Source: Murimonas intestini
GTDB lineage: Bacteria; Bacillota; Clostridia; Lachnospirales; Lachnospiraceae
DNA: 64,000 bases
Reading direction: 5' to 3'
Assembly: GCF_024622195.1 (NCBI RefSeq)
Contig: NZ_JANKBI010000001.1
Span: 813,112-877,111 of the forward strand
Below, piece after piece: positions 41,949 through 50,478 of this stretch (the stretch's first letter is position 1; every line of letters begins with the position of its first letter). The position numbers were made by a program, and so were the translations under genes. The notes beneath the pieces were generated by a model that was given only the letters and a program-made list of their open reading frames with translations, had not been told where the DNA came from and ran no database searches.

Positions 41949-42462
41949 ACTGGTCATTCAGCATTTCTATAGATAGAACTAATGACAGCCCAATAGTCTA
42001 CACAATGGTTAAGATAACAAAAGGCCCTAATCTTAATATATACGGATACCTAAATTTCTACTGAAGTATCGGCCGACAAAAAAAGGATCGATGAACAACT
42101 AGCATAAGAATGATAATATCTTCATATACTATATAAAAGCAGAAAGAAGAATACACTATGAAAACTTTATCCTCAAACCACTATTTTTACATGCGTAACT
42201 GGAAAATAATTATATTCCTTCCTACTCGCCAGGCGATGTAAACTAAACGCAAATATATGTCGGATAAATTTCAAACTTTTGGATGGGATCCGGCATATAT
42301 TTCGTCTGCAATTTCCACACACGATAGGTGCTTTCTTAAGCTATATATTTCTTCTTAACTTTCCGCAGATTTTTCCACAACCATATACTTATATGAAATT
42401 CTAATCCCTGGACATTGTCAGAAATAAAATAACACTTATTCACAAATTTAATTGTATTTGGC
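41949..42462. other. AT-rich gene-poor stretch with one foldback
   Basis: About 500 bases between the element relic and the recombinase gene. A 27-codon frame at 42158-42241 (MKTLSSNHYFYMRNWKIII and so on) with a weak AGAAAGAAG upstream ends 9 bp before an imperfect foldback at 42251-42302 (AAATATATG-CGGAT with ATCCG-CATATATTT). Whether the peptide is made is unclear. The foldback could also terminate the recombinase transcript on the other strand. I see no other gene or RNA. Confidence 0.35.
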
Positions 42463-43407
42463 TCACTCTAATAATCGTATCAGATCAACACATTGTCTCT
42501 TCTGTTCTAGTTGGGGATGAACATACAAATTCATCGTCAAATTAATAGATGCATGTCCTAATAGTTCACTGACTATCTTATAGTCAGCTCCCTCTTCTAT
42601 ACACCTTGTCGCAAAAGTATGCCTTAGCCCATGAAAACGAATATATTCTAAATGATTATCCTTTAAAAATTTATCATAATGTTTTCTATACAAACGTGGT
42701 TCAATATACTTGGAGGTTCCTGTCAAGACATAATCCTTTTCATCTCCCTGATACCCTATCATTATATTATATAAATCCACTGATATTGGTATAGTTCTGA
42801 TTGATTTTCTAGATTTGGGAGATGTTATGATTATCTTAGTTGTTCCGCATTGTTCATTTGTCTTAATATACAATCGCTGCAACGTTTTTTGTACTTTAAT
42901 TAATTTTTTCCCCATATCAATATCTCCCCATTGTAATGCACAAAGTTCTCCCAGTCTAATGCCAGTACAAATACTCATAATGTATCCCAATCTTTCACAA
43001 TTCATTTCTTTTAAAATCAGGTGTATCATTTTATCCTGAGCCTCATTGGAAAGCACTTGTACTTCCCTCTTATTATCTTCGTGTGGGTACATGAAGCAAT
43101 GTCCATCAAAAGATTGGCTGGAATTAATGCCGGCATCCCGCAGGCACATTTTGAGTATTATAATCAGATCCTTTATCGTTTTGCATGACAACCCTCCATC
43201 CCCGTCTACTCTCCCATTCACAGACCAGTCAGATATAGTTTCCTGAATTATTTTTCTTGTTATTTCATCAATATATAAGTTTCCAAATTCAGGTATTAAA
43301 TGATTCATAATGGCTAACTTGTAATTTGCGTATGTAGATTCTTTTATATACATCCTTTTACTCTCAACCCATTCTAATGCCCATTCACTAAATATTACCC
43401 TCTTCAT
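42463..43407 (-). CDS. Tyrosine recombinase / site-specific integrase
   Basis: A 314-residue tyrosine recombinase. The ATG at 43405-43407 is preferred, with AGGAGAG 9 bp upstream; an earlier TTG is less likely. The N-terminal SAM-like arm-binding domain spans about 5-95. The catalytic domain spans about 120-314 with Arg in CTGIRLGELCALQW near 155, HGLRHTFATRCIE near 257-269 and the LLGHASINLTMNLYVHP block with the nucleophile tyrosine. No phage or conjugative genes accompany it. It stands at the upstream edge of the capsule operon, where a recombinase could mediate DNA inversion or be a relic of acquisition. Confidence 0.92.
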   Translation of the reverse strand: MKRVIFSEWALEWVESKRMYIKESTYANYKLAIMNHLIPEFGNLYIDEITRKIIQETISDWSVNGRVDGDGGLSCKTIKDLIIILKMCLRDAGINSSQSFDGHCFMYPHEDNKREVQVLSNEAQDKMIHLILKEMNCERLGYIMSICTGIRLGELCALQWGDIDMGKKLIKVQKTLQRLYIKTNEQCGTTKIIITSPKSRKSIRTIPISVDLYNIMIGYQGDEKDYVLTGTSKYIEPRLYRKHYDKFLKDNHLEYIRFHGLRHTFATRCIEEGADYKIVSELLGHASINLTMNLYVHPQLEQKRQCVDLIRLLE

Positions 43408-43450
43408 CTTATAAGTCTCTCCTATTTTATCTGCTGTCAAACATTAAAAA

Positions 43451-43476
43451 ACCAGGTAACATAATGCATACCTGGT
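43451..43476 (-). terminator. Terminator of the metallophosphoesterase gene
   Basis: Perfect eight-base arms ACCAGGTA and TACCTGGT with a ten-base loop, followed on the minus strand by TTTTTTAATG. It lies 58 bp after the stop codon and just before the recombinase start. Confidence 0.8.
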
Positions 43477-43534
43477 CATAAACCTACTTAGTATTTTACT
43501 TCAATTTAATTTTCTGCACGATCCTGCTGTATAG

Positions 43535-44377
43535 TTATGACAATTCTACCAAAACGAGTTCCGGTCGATTTCTTATTCTAAATGGAAATAAACTATTTCC
43601 CAGGCCTCTGCTCACTACCATACTTGTCTCTCCCTCTTGATAAATTCCTGAAACATATTTCGGAAAAAAACCTTGATGCGGTGCAAGTAAACCAATGTCT
43701 TTTTTTATTCTGAACTGTCCTCCGTGTGCATGTCCCGAAAATATGAGACTCATACCGGTTCTTATATAAATATGAAAGAATTCAGGCCTATGGGATAATA
43801 AAATTGTAAAACCTTCCTCTTTGTGTTTCATAACTTTTTTCAGCCTTTGTACAAAATCATAGGAGCTTATTCTATCATAATCCTCTCCTTTACATTTAGG
43901 TAAAACATATGGATCATCAATTCCAATAACTGGTATTCTACTTTCCTTCTTCTCTAAATATATCTTTTCATCTTTTAAAACTCTTATGCCTATCCTCCGC
44001 ATTTCTTGTATAAATATGTCTCCCTTTTTAGCCTCAAACTCATGATTACCCAAAACACAAATTACTGGTGCTATTTTAACTGCTTCTTCCAGATAATCCA
44101 TTGATCTTTCTATATTAGTATGATTCCTATCTATCATGTCTCCTGTAAGAAATATAACATCTGGCTCCAGCTCCTTTGTCCTTTTAATTAAGTTAACCTG
44201 CCTTTTTCCAAACCTCTGACTATGTAAATCTGACACTTGCAGAATCCTATAACCTTTAAAATCCGGCGGGATTTTGCTGTCTCTATAAACTACTTTATTT
44301 GTTTCTAAATAATGATTTTCTTTCCACAGCCCTCCTGTTATCAACGCTAAGACCGCTACTGCTCCTTCTATCTTCAT
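43535..44377 (-). CDS. Membrane-anchored metallophosphoesterase (YaeI/YkuE-like)
   Basis: A 280-residue calcineurin-type phosphoesterase. A short hydrophobic N-terminal segment is followed by metal-binding motifs in order: VSDLHSQRFG near 48, FLTGDMIDR near 76, VLGNHEFEAKKGD near 107, LLSHRPEFF near 190 and FSGHAHGGQFR near 212. Relatives remove pyrophosphate or phosphate from lipid A precursors, UDP-sugars or other envelope substrates. The ATG at 44377 is chosen because AAGGG lies 6 bp upstream. It is divergent from the capsule operon. Confidence 0.88.
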   Translation of the reverse strand: MKIEGAVAVLALITGGLWKENHYLETNKVVYRDSKIPPDFKGYRILQVSDLHSQRFGKRQVNLIKRTKELEPDVIFLTGDMIDRNHTNIERSMDYLEEAVKIAPVICVLGNHEFEAKKGDIFIQEMRRIGIRVLKDEKIYLEKKESRIPVIGIDDPYVLPKCKGEDYDRISSYDFVQRLKKVMKHKEEGFTILLSHRPEFFHIYIRTGMSLIFSGHAHGGQFRIKKDIGLLAPHQGFFPKYVSGIYQEGETSMVVSRGLGNSLFPFRIRNRPELVLVELS

Positions 44378-44528
44378 ATACAACCCTTCTTTTTATTATT
44401 GATAGTATTTATTTTAACTACATTCTCATGTTCTGTCCAGATAAACTTATATCTTTGCTGTGACACAGTTTTTTTAACCCTTAAGTTAGTTACTTGAGGA
44501 ATGAAATGAAAAAGATGGAGGCCGAGTG

Positions 44529-46142
44529 ATGAAGGAAATAAAGCTATTGGATTGTACTCTGCGGGATGGAGGCTATGTGAATGACTGGAAGTTCGGTGCT
44601 AACAATCTGGTGAGCATATTTGAACGTCTTGTGAGTTCTGGGGTTGATATCATTGAGGTCGGCTTTCTGGATCAAAGACGGCCCTTTGACAAGGATAGAA
44701 GCATTATGCCAGATACGGCCTGCGTCGATAAGATTTATGGAAAAGTGGACAGGAGGGACGCCATGATCGTCGGGATGATTGATTATGGCACCTGTCCTAT
44801 TGAAAACTTACAGCCCTCTTCAGACAGTTATCTGGATGGCATCAGGGTTATTTTCAAAAAACACCTGATGTATGAAGCGATTGCCTTCTGCCGCCAGGTA
44901 AAGGAACTGGGATATAAAGTGTTCACACAGGCCGTGTCTATTACAAGCTACACGGATGAGGAACTGCTGGAATTAGTCGCATTGGTGAATAGCCTCTGTC
45001 CTTATGCGGTTTCTATGGTCGATACTTATGGGCTGCTGGAAAAGGAAAATCTCTTGCATTATTTTGACCTGATGGATGAGCATCTCCTTCCAGAAATTGG
45101 ACTTGGGTACCATTCCCATAACAATTTCCAGCTTGCATATGCGAACTGTAAAGAAATCCTGCGAAGGAATGTACATCGCCTCATTGTCGTTGACGCTACT
45201 CTCTATGGCATGGGAAAAAGTGCGGGGAATGCACCGATAGAACTTTTGGGGATGCACCTTAATGAGCAATATCAAAAAAAATATGACATGTGCCAGCTGC
45301 TGGAGGCAATTGACGGGAATATCATGCGCATATATCAGGAGACGCCATGGGGCTATAATCTTTTTTTCTATGTTGCAGCGTCCAACCACTGCCATCCAAG
45401 CTATGTGAAATATCTTATGGATAAGCACCTGCTTTCTATAAAGTCAGTAAATGAGATTCTTGAAAAGATCAAGCCGGAAAAGAAGCTTCTGTACGATGAG
45501 ATATATATAGAAGGGTTATATCGTGAATATCAAAGTATTTTTTGTAATGATGTGGATGCCAGAGGGCGCCTCAAGGATGCCTTTAAAGGGAAAAAACTTC
45601 TTATTGTAGGGCCTGGCCCGTCAATAGAGCGGGAATCCGAAATGGTCAGGGCATTTATTGAAAGGGAGAAGCCAGTTGTCATTGCAATCAATTATATACC
45701 GGATGTCTGTAGCGTGGATTATGTATTCTTGAGTAACCCGCGCCGCTATGTTTATCTGGCCAATACGCTGAAACAGGAAAAGAATCGCGCGGTACAGATA
45801 ATCGCTACTTCAAATGTGACAAGGAGTTATGACGAGTTCCCTTATGTTCTGGATAATGCACACCTGGTAGACCCAGATGCAGAGATCATGGATAATTCCT
45901 TTGTTATGCTCCTGAAGGCATTACGTCAGGAAGGGATTAAGAGAGTAGATTGTGCCGGCCTTGATGGATACACACAGTCTGGGGAAAATTATGCAAACCC
46001 TGACATGGAATACTGGTTTTCCCGGCGAAAAGCAGATGAGTTGAACAGCTATGTACGGGAGTATCTCCAGCAGATCAGCTGCAGTATGAAGGTATGCTTC
46101 CTCACCTCTTCCCGCTATGAACAGCAGGAGGAGAAGGCATGA
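44529..46142 (+). CDS. DRE-TIM aldolase/lyase fused to a Rossmann-like C-terminal domain
   Basis: A 537-residue, two-domain protein. Residues 1-300 are a DRE-TIM metallolyase barrel like 4-hydroxy-2-oxovalerate aldolase and HMG-CoA lyase: LLDCTLRDGGYVNDW at residues 4-18 (metal Asp and catalytic Arg), VDTYGLL near 165 and GYHSHNNFQLA near 196 with metal histidines. Residues about 350-515 form a second domain (GKKLLIVGPGPSIERESEM, VIAINYIPDVCSVDYVFLSN) of Rossmann type. It probably joins a 2-oxoacid such as pyruvate to an aldehyde sugar, or cleaves such a bond. ATG at 44529 has GGAGG 7 bp upstream. It is the first gene of the capsule operon and overlaps the HAD gene by four bases. Confidence 0.85.
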   Translation: MKEIKLLDCTLRDGGYVNDWKFGANNLVSIFERLVSSGVDIIEVGFLDQRRPFDKDRSIMPDTACVDKIYGKVDRRDAMIVGMIDYGTCPIENLQPSSDSYLDGIRVIFKKHLMYEAIAFCRQVKELGYKVFTQAVSITSYTDEELLELVALVNSLCPYAVSMVDTYGLLEKENLLHYFDLMDEHLLPEIGLGYHSHNNFQLAYANCKEILRRNVHRLIVVDATLYGMGKSAGNAPIELLGMHLNEQYQKKYDMCQLLEAIDGNIMRIYQETPWGYNLFFYVAASNHCHPSYVKYLMDKHLLSIKSVNEILEKIKPEKKLLYDEIYIEGLYREYQSIFCNDVDARGRLKDAFKGKKLLIVGPGPSIERESEMVRAFIEREKPVVIAINYIPDVCSVDYVFLSNPRRYVYLANTLKQEKNRAVQIIATSNVTRSYDEFPYVLDNAHLVDPDAEIMDNSFVMLLKALRQEGIKRVDCAGLDGYTQSGENYANPDMEYWFSRRKADELNSYVREYLQQISCSMKVCFLTSSRYEQQEEKA

Positions 46143-46795
46143 GGACATACGATCTTGTGATTTTTGATGTTGACGGGACACTTTTGAATACTACTGAAGG
46201 GGTGCTTGCGTCCGTCAATGATACGATTGAAGCATATGACCTGGATCCATTAACGAAGGAACAACTTCTCTCATTTATCGGCCCTCCAATTCAGGATTCC
46301 TTTAGGAGGCATTATGGGATTGAGGGTCGCAGACTCCAGGAACTGGCAGATTATTTCAGGGATTCGTACAAAAACAAGAATCTGTTAAAAGCAGTCCCTT
46401 ATGAAGGGATATATAAATTGTGTGAGGTCTTGATTAAAGAAGGAGCTGCGCTGGCAGTGGCAACCTATAAGCGTGAGGATTATGCCAGAAGCCTGCTCAT
46501 CCACTTTGGGTTCGACCGTTTTACAGGTATGCTTTATGGCGCCGACAATGAAAACAGGCTGAGGAAAAAAGATATCATAAACAAATGTATAGATACTGCC
46601 GGAATAAAGGATCTGGGAAGGGCAGTTATGATAGGTGACAGTGACAATGATGCTATAGGGGCTGCCGGACTGGGGATTGATTTTTTGGGTGTCACTTATG
46701 GCTTTGGGTTTAGGAACCAAGAAGAAGTACGTAGATTTCCAGCTATAGGGGCAGCTGACAGCCCGGAGGCAGTTTTAGACTACTTAGTAAGATAA
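46139..46795 (+). CDS. HAD-superfamily phosphatase (phosphoglycolate phosphatase-like)
   Basis: A 218-residue HAD hydrolase with a helical cap. Motif I is FDVDGTLLNTTEG near residue 8, motif II lies in VATYKRED, and motif IV is VMIGDSDNDAIGA near 161. The start overlaps the aldolase stop (ATGA). By position it dephosphorylates an intermediate made by the aldolase or consumed by the following ThDP enzyme. Confidence 0.88.
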   Translation: MRTYDLVIFDVDGTLLNTTEGVLASVNDTIEAYDLDPLTKEQLLSFIGPPIQDSFRRHYGIEGRRLQELADYFRDSYKNKNLLKAVPYEGIYKLCEVLIKEGAALAVATYKREDYARSLLIHFGFDRFTGMLYGADNENRLRKKDIINKCIDTAGIKDLGRAVMIGDSDNDAIGAAGLGIDFLGVTYGFGFRNQEEVRRFPAIGAADSPEAVLDYLVR

Positions 46796-46805
46796 GGAGA
46801 CAGGC

Positions 46806-48608
46806 ATGAAGCAGAAGATTTCGGATTACATAGCGCATTTTTTGGCAAACCATGGTATACGCCATGTTTTTACTGTAACAGGGGGCGGAGCCATGCATCT
46901 GAATGATGCACTTGGGCACCATAAACAGCTGGATTGCATCTATAACCATCATGAACAAGCCTGCGCTATCGCAGCTGAAGGGTATACGAGGTTTTCAGGG
47001 AAATTGGCAGCTGTTTGCGTCACCAGCGGTCCTGGGGGAACAAATGCAGTCACAGGGGTACTTGGCGGCTGGCTGGATTCTATCCCGATGTTCATCCTTT
47101 CCGGGCAGGTAAAAAGGGAGACCACTATCTGGGCTACTGACCTTCCACTTAGGCAGCTTGGAGATCAGGAATTTAACATTGTGGATTGTGTGAAGCCCAT
47201 GACTAAATATGCCTGTATGATAACAGATCCATCCAGTATCCGTTATCACCTTGAAAAGGCATTTCACCTCGCATGTACAGGCCGTGGGGGGCCTGTTTGG
47301 CTGGATATACCATTAGATATCCAGGCCTCCCTTATAGAGACAGAAGATCTGGAAGGGTTTGACGCCTCTGAGTTGAACAGGCAGGAACAGCCCGCATATA
47401 ATCCCGCTTTGACGCAGGAAATTCTTAAGAGAATTGAAACGGCAGAGCGTCCGGTGATCCTTGCTGGTACAGGAATCCGTCTGGCGGGAGCACACCAGGA
47501 ATTTCTCAAGTGTATTGAACATTTAAACATTCCAGTGGTGACAGCCTGGAATGCTCATGATGTACTGTGGAATAGCCATTCGCTTAACTGTGGCCGGCCG
47601 GGGACGGTAGGGACAAGAGGTGGGAATTTTATTGTTCAGAATTGTGATCTCCTGCTAGTACTTGGATGCCGGATGAACATCAGGATGGTCAGCTATAATT
47701 ATCAGGACTTTGCAAGGGATGCCTATAAGATCATTGTTGACATTGATGAAAACGAATTGAAAAAGCCAACCGTACACCCAGATCTGCCGGTTCATGCAGA
47801 TGTGAAGGACGTAGTGGAGGCTCTCTCAAATGGTACCTATACCTATAATTCAAACCAGAGGGGATGGCTGGAATGGTGCCAATATATCAATAAAAAGTAC
47901 CCTGCAGCACTGCCAGAATACTATAAACTTGGGAAGCCTCTGAATCCGTATGCCTTCATAAATGAGTTATGTAAAGAGCTGAATGAAAAGGACGTAGTCA
48001 TTACAGGGAATGGGAGCGCATGTGTAGTAACCTTCCAGGCGGCTGTGATAAAAAAGGGACAGCGCTATTTCACAAATTCAGGGTGTGCAGCTATGGGCTA
48101 TGGGTTTCCAGCAGCAATCGGAGGCTGTATTGCACACGAAAACAGACGTACAGTCTGTATAGATGGTGACGGCAGTTTCCAAATGAACTTGCAGGAATTA
48201 CAGACGGTTGTCTATAACCATCTAAACATTAAAATCTTTTATTTAAACAATAATGGATACCATTCCATCCGCCAGACCCAGACAAATCTTTTTAAGCCTC
48301 CGCTGGTCGGTGTCTGTGATGGAAATGGTCTGAGCTTTCCGGATGTTAAGAAGCTGGCCTATGCCTACGGGATCCGGTACGTCAGAATTGACAGTCTTAA
48401 GGATATCGGCCAGAAGATACAGGAAGTACTGGATGGCGAAGATGCCTGCTTTTGCGAGGTGGTATTGGATCCGAATCAGAGCTTCTCCCCGAAGCTCTCC
48501 TCAAAAGTACTGCCAGATGGCAGGATCATATCACCGCCAATCGATGACATGTATCCTTTTTTAGCCAGGGAAGAATATGAAAAAAACAAAGAAATGGTGG
48601 TTGAGTAG
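46806..48608 (+). CDS. Thiamine-diphosphate-dependent acetolactate synthase-like enzyme
   Basis: A 600-residue protein with the three-domain PYR / central / PP layout of the acetohydroxyacid-synthase-like ThDP family. HHEQACAIAAEGYTR near residue 50 carries the cofactor-activating glutamate. GDGSFQMNLQELQTV through LNNNGY near 450-480 is the Mg-ThDP motif. The ATG has AAGGAGACAGGC upstream. In a sugar cassette with an aldolase, phosphatase and epimerase it probably transfers a two-carbon unit to a keto-sugar, as in branched-chain sugar synthesis (inference). True acetolactate synthases sit with ilv genes, absent here. Confidence 0.88.
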   Translation: MKQKISDYIAHFLANHGIRHVFTVTGGGAMHLNDALGHHKQLDCIYNHHEQACAIAAEGYTRFSGKLAAVCVTSGPGGTNAVTGVLGGWLDSIPMFILSGQVKRETTIWATDLPLRQLGDQEFNIVDCVKPMTKYACMITDPSSIRYHLEKAFHLACTGRGGPVWLDIPLDIQASLIETEDLEGFDASELNRQEQPAYNPALTQEILKRIETAERPVILAGTGIRLAGAHQEFLKCIEHLNIPVVTAWNAHDVLWNSHSLNCGRPGTVGTRGGNFIVQNCDLLLVLGCRMNIRMVSYNYQDFARDAYKIIVDIDENELKKPTVHPDLPVHADVKDVVEALSNGTYTYNSNQRGWLEWCQYINKKYPAALPEYYKLGKPLNPYAFINELCKELNEKDVVITGNGSACVVTFQAAVIKKGQRYFTNSGCAAMGYGFPAAIGGCIAHENRRTVCIDGDGSFQMNLQELQTVVYNHLNIKIFYLNNNGYHSIRQTQTNLFKPPLVGVCDGNGLSFPDVKKLAYAYGIRYVRIDSLKDIGQKIQEVLDGEDACFCEVVLDPNQSFSPKLSSKVLPDGRIISPPIDDMYPFLAREEYEKNKEMVVE

Positions 48609-48609
48609 C

Positions 48610-49536
48610 ATGAGGAATGCAATCCTTACGGGAGGGACAGGAATGCTGGGGCTTGCCCTGACAAGGCTCCTTATCCAAAAAGGCATCCGTGTGGCTGTGC
48701 TTGTAAATCCCGCTTCACCCAGAAAAAACAATATCCAGTCGGATCCATTAGTCGAAATGATCGAGTGCGGGCTGTCAGATCTGGGACAGGCCAAGGCCAG
48801 GCTAAAGGAAGAGGATTATGATGCTTTTTTCCATTTTGGCTGGGAAGGTACTTTTGGGGATGCAAGAGATGACATGTACCTCCAAACCAGAAATATAAAT
48901 CATACTTTGGATGCGGTAAAGTTGGCAGCTGAACTGGGGTGCAGCGTCTTTGTAGGTGCAGGATCCCAGGCAGAATATGGGAGGGTCTCAGGAAGGCTGA
49001 CACCCGACATGAAGACGGAACCTGAGAATGGATATGGCATCGCTAAACTTTGCGCAGGCAGGATGAGCCGCATTGCCTGCCAGAGACAGGGGATGCGGCA
49101 TATATGGGTGAGAGTTCTAAGTACTTACGGCCCATTTGATGGAATGCATACAATGGTAGCTTCCGGCATTCGCCAGTTGCTTTTAGGGGAGCCTCCCTCT
49201 TATACAAAAGGTGAGCAGATGTGGGATTACCTGTACTGTGATGATGCAGCAAATGCATTTTACCTGTCTGCACTAAAAGGCAGAGACGGAGCTGTGTATT
49301 GCCTGGGAAGCGGCAAAGCACGTCCTCTGAAAGAATACATTACGGAAATCCGTGATATTGTGAGTCCTGGGGCAGAGATAAGGCTTGGAGAAAGGCCATA
49401 TGCAAAGGGACAGGTCATGTACCTTTGTGCAGACATAACAGCCTTGAGAGAAGACACCGGTTTTAAACCGGAAACACCCTTTAAAGAAGGGGTTATTGAA
49501 ACATTACGATGGATTAGGAAGAATGAAGGATTATGA
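48610..49536 (+). CDS. NAD-dependent epimerase/dehydratase
   Basis: A 308-residue extended short-chain dehydrogenase. The ATG at 48610, one base after the ThDP gene's stop, is chosen because the protein then begins MRNAILTGGTGMLGLAL, the normal family start. An ATG at 48577 in the same frame is possible. The glycine motif is TGGTGMLG, and GSQAEYGRVSG with ENGYGIAKLCAG supplies the active-site Tyr-x-x-x-Lys. It would reduce, epimerise or dehydrate the sugar product of the preceding enzymes. Confidence 0.88.
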   Translation: MRNAILTGGTGMLGLALTRLLIQKGIRVAVLVNPASPRKNNIQSDPLVEMIECGLSDLGQAKARLKEEDYDAFFHFGWEGTFGDARDDMYLQTRNINHTLDAVKLAAELGCSVFVGAGSQAEYGRVSGRLTPDMKTEPENGYGIAKLCAGRMSRIACQRQGMRHIWVRVLSTYGPFDGMHTMVASGIRQLLLGEPPSYTKGEQMWDYLYCDDAANAFYLSALKGRDGAVYCLGSGKARPLKEYITEIRDIVSPGAEIRLGERPYAKGQVMYLCADITALREDTGFKPETPFKEGVIETLRWIRKNEGL

Positions 49537-50477
49537 AAAAGATAAGTATGTTGATACCCTGCTATAACGAAGAAGAGAATATCCAGCCGATAAGCCAGGC
49601 TGTGGTGGAAGTCTTGGAGACTCAGCTGCCGCAGTATGACTACGAACTTGTCTTTATAGATAACTGTTCTCAGGACCGTACAAGGGAGTATATCAGGAAG
49701 GTTTGCAGTGCCAATCATAAGATAAAGGCAATCCTGAACGTAACGAATTTCGGGCAGTTTAACTCTCCTTTCTATGGAATGTGCCAGACGACAGGTGACT
49801 GTACAATCACGATGTGCTGTGATTTCCAGGATCCGGTGGAACTGATTCCGCGTTTCGTGGAGGAATGGGAAAAGGGCTATAAGATAGTAAGCGGGATCAA
49901 AACAAGCAGTAAAGAGAACCGACTTGTCTATTGGATGCGTTCTATTTATTATAAGATAATAAAAAACATGTCGGAGGTTGAAATGATCGAACATTTCACC
50001 GGCTTTGGACTGTATGATACTTCGTTTATTAAACTATTAAGAGAGCTAAAAGATCCCTTGCCATTTATTCGTGGGATAGTTGCAGAGTATGGTTTTAAAA
50101 GAAAAGATATTTACTATGAGCAGCCAAAGAGGCGAGCAGGGAAGACAAAGAATAACTTTTATACTCTGTATGATGCAGCAATGCTAAGCATTACATCTTA
50201 CACGAAGGTGGGGTTGAGGATGGCTACGTTTTTAGGGTTTATATCTTCCATTATTTGCTTTATCATAGCTATAGTTTATCTTGTACTAAAATTGGTACGC
50301 TGGAATGATATGGTAATGGGCATGGCGCCCATAGCTATTGGTGTATTTTTGATTGGGTCAATACAGCTATTTTTTATTGGATTATTAGGAGAATATATTT
50401 TAAATATAAATAAACGAATAATGAATAGACCACTTGTAGTCGAGGAAGAGCGTATCAATTTTGACGAGGTAGAATAA
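49533..50477 (+). CDS. GT2 polyprenyl-phosphate-type glycosyltransferase
   Basis: A 314-residue enzyme with MLIPCYNEEENIQPI at the N-terminus, FIDNCSQDRT near 45, NVTNFGQFNSP near 70 and CCDFQDPVELI near 96 (DxQD variant of the metal site). Two C-terminal helices (about 225-285) precede GEYILNINKRIMNRPLVV. It overlaps the epimerase gene by four bases. Base composition changes inside this gene, from moderate GC in the 5' half to AT-rich after about 50000, suggesting a recombination joint. Confidence 0.9.
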   Translation: MKKISMLIPCYNEEENIQPISQAVVEVLETQLPQYDYELVFIDNCSQDRTREYIRKVCSANHKIKAILNVTNFGQFNSPFYGMCQTTGDCTITMCCDFQDPVELIPRFVEEWEKGYKIVSGIKTSSKENRLVYWMRSIYYKIIKNMSEVEMIEHFTGFGLYDTSFIKLLRELKDPLPFIRGIVAEYGFKRKDIYYEQPKRRAGKTKNNFYTLYDAAMLSITSYTKVGLRMATFLGFISSIICFIIAIVYLVLKLVRWNDMVMGMAPIAIGVFLIGSIQLFFIGLLGEYILNINKRIMNRPLVVEEERINFDEVE

Positions 50478-50478
50478 T

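Noticed and set aside
41798..42064. 88-residue frame on the plus strand
   Set aside because: It runs through the decayed inverted-repeat element and lacks a ribosome site, so it is chance.
46806..48608. Acetolactate synthase of branched-chain amino-acid synthesis (ilvB)
   Set aside because: No small subunit or ilv genes adjoin it. Position within a surface-sugar operon and coupling to aldolase and epimerase genes argue for a sugar role.
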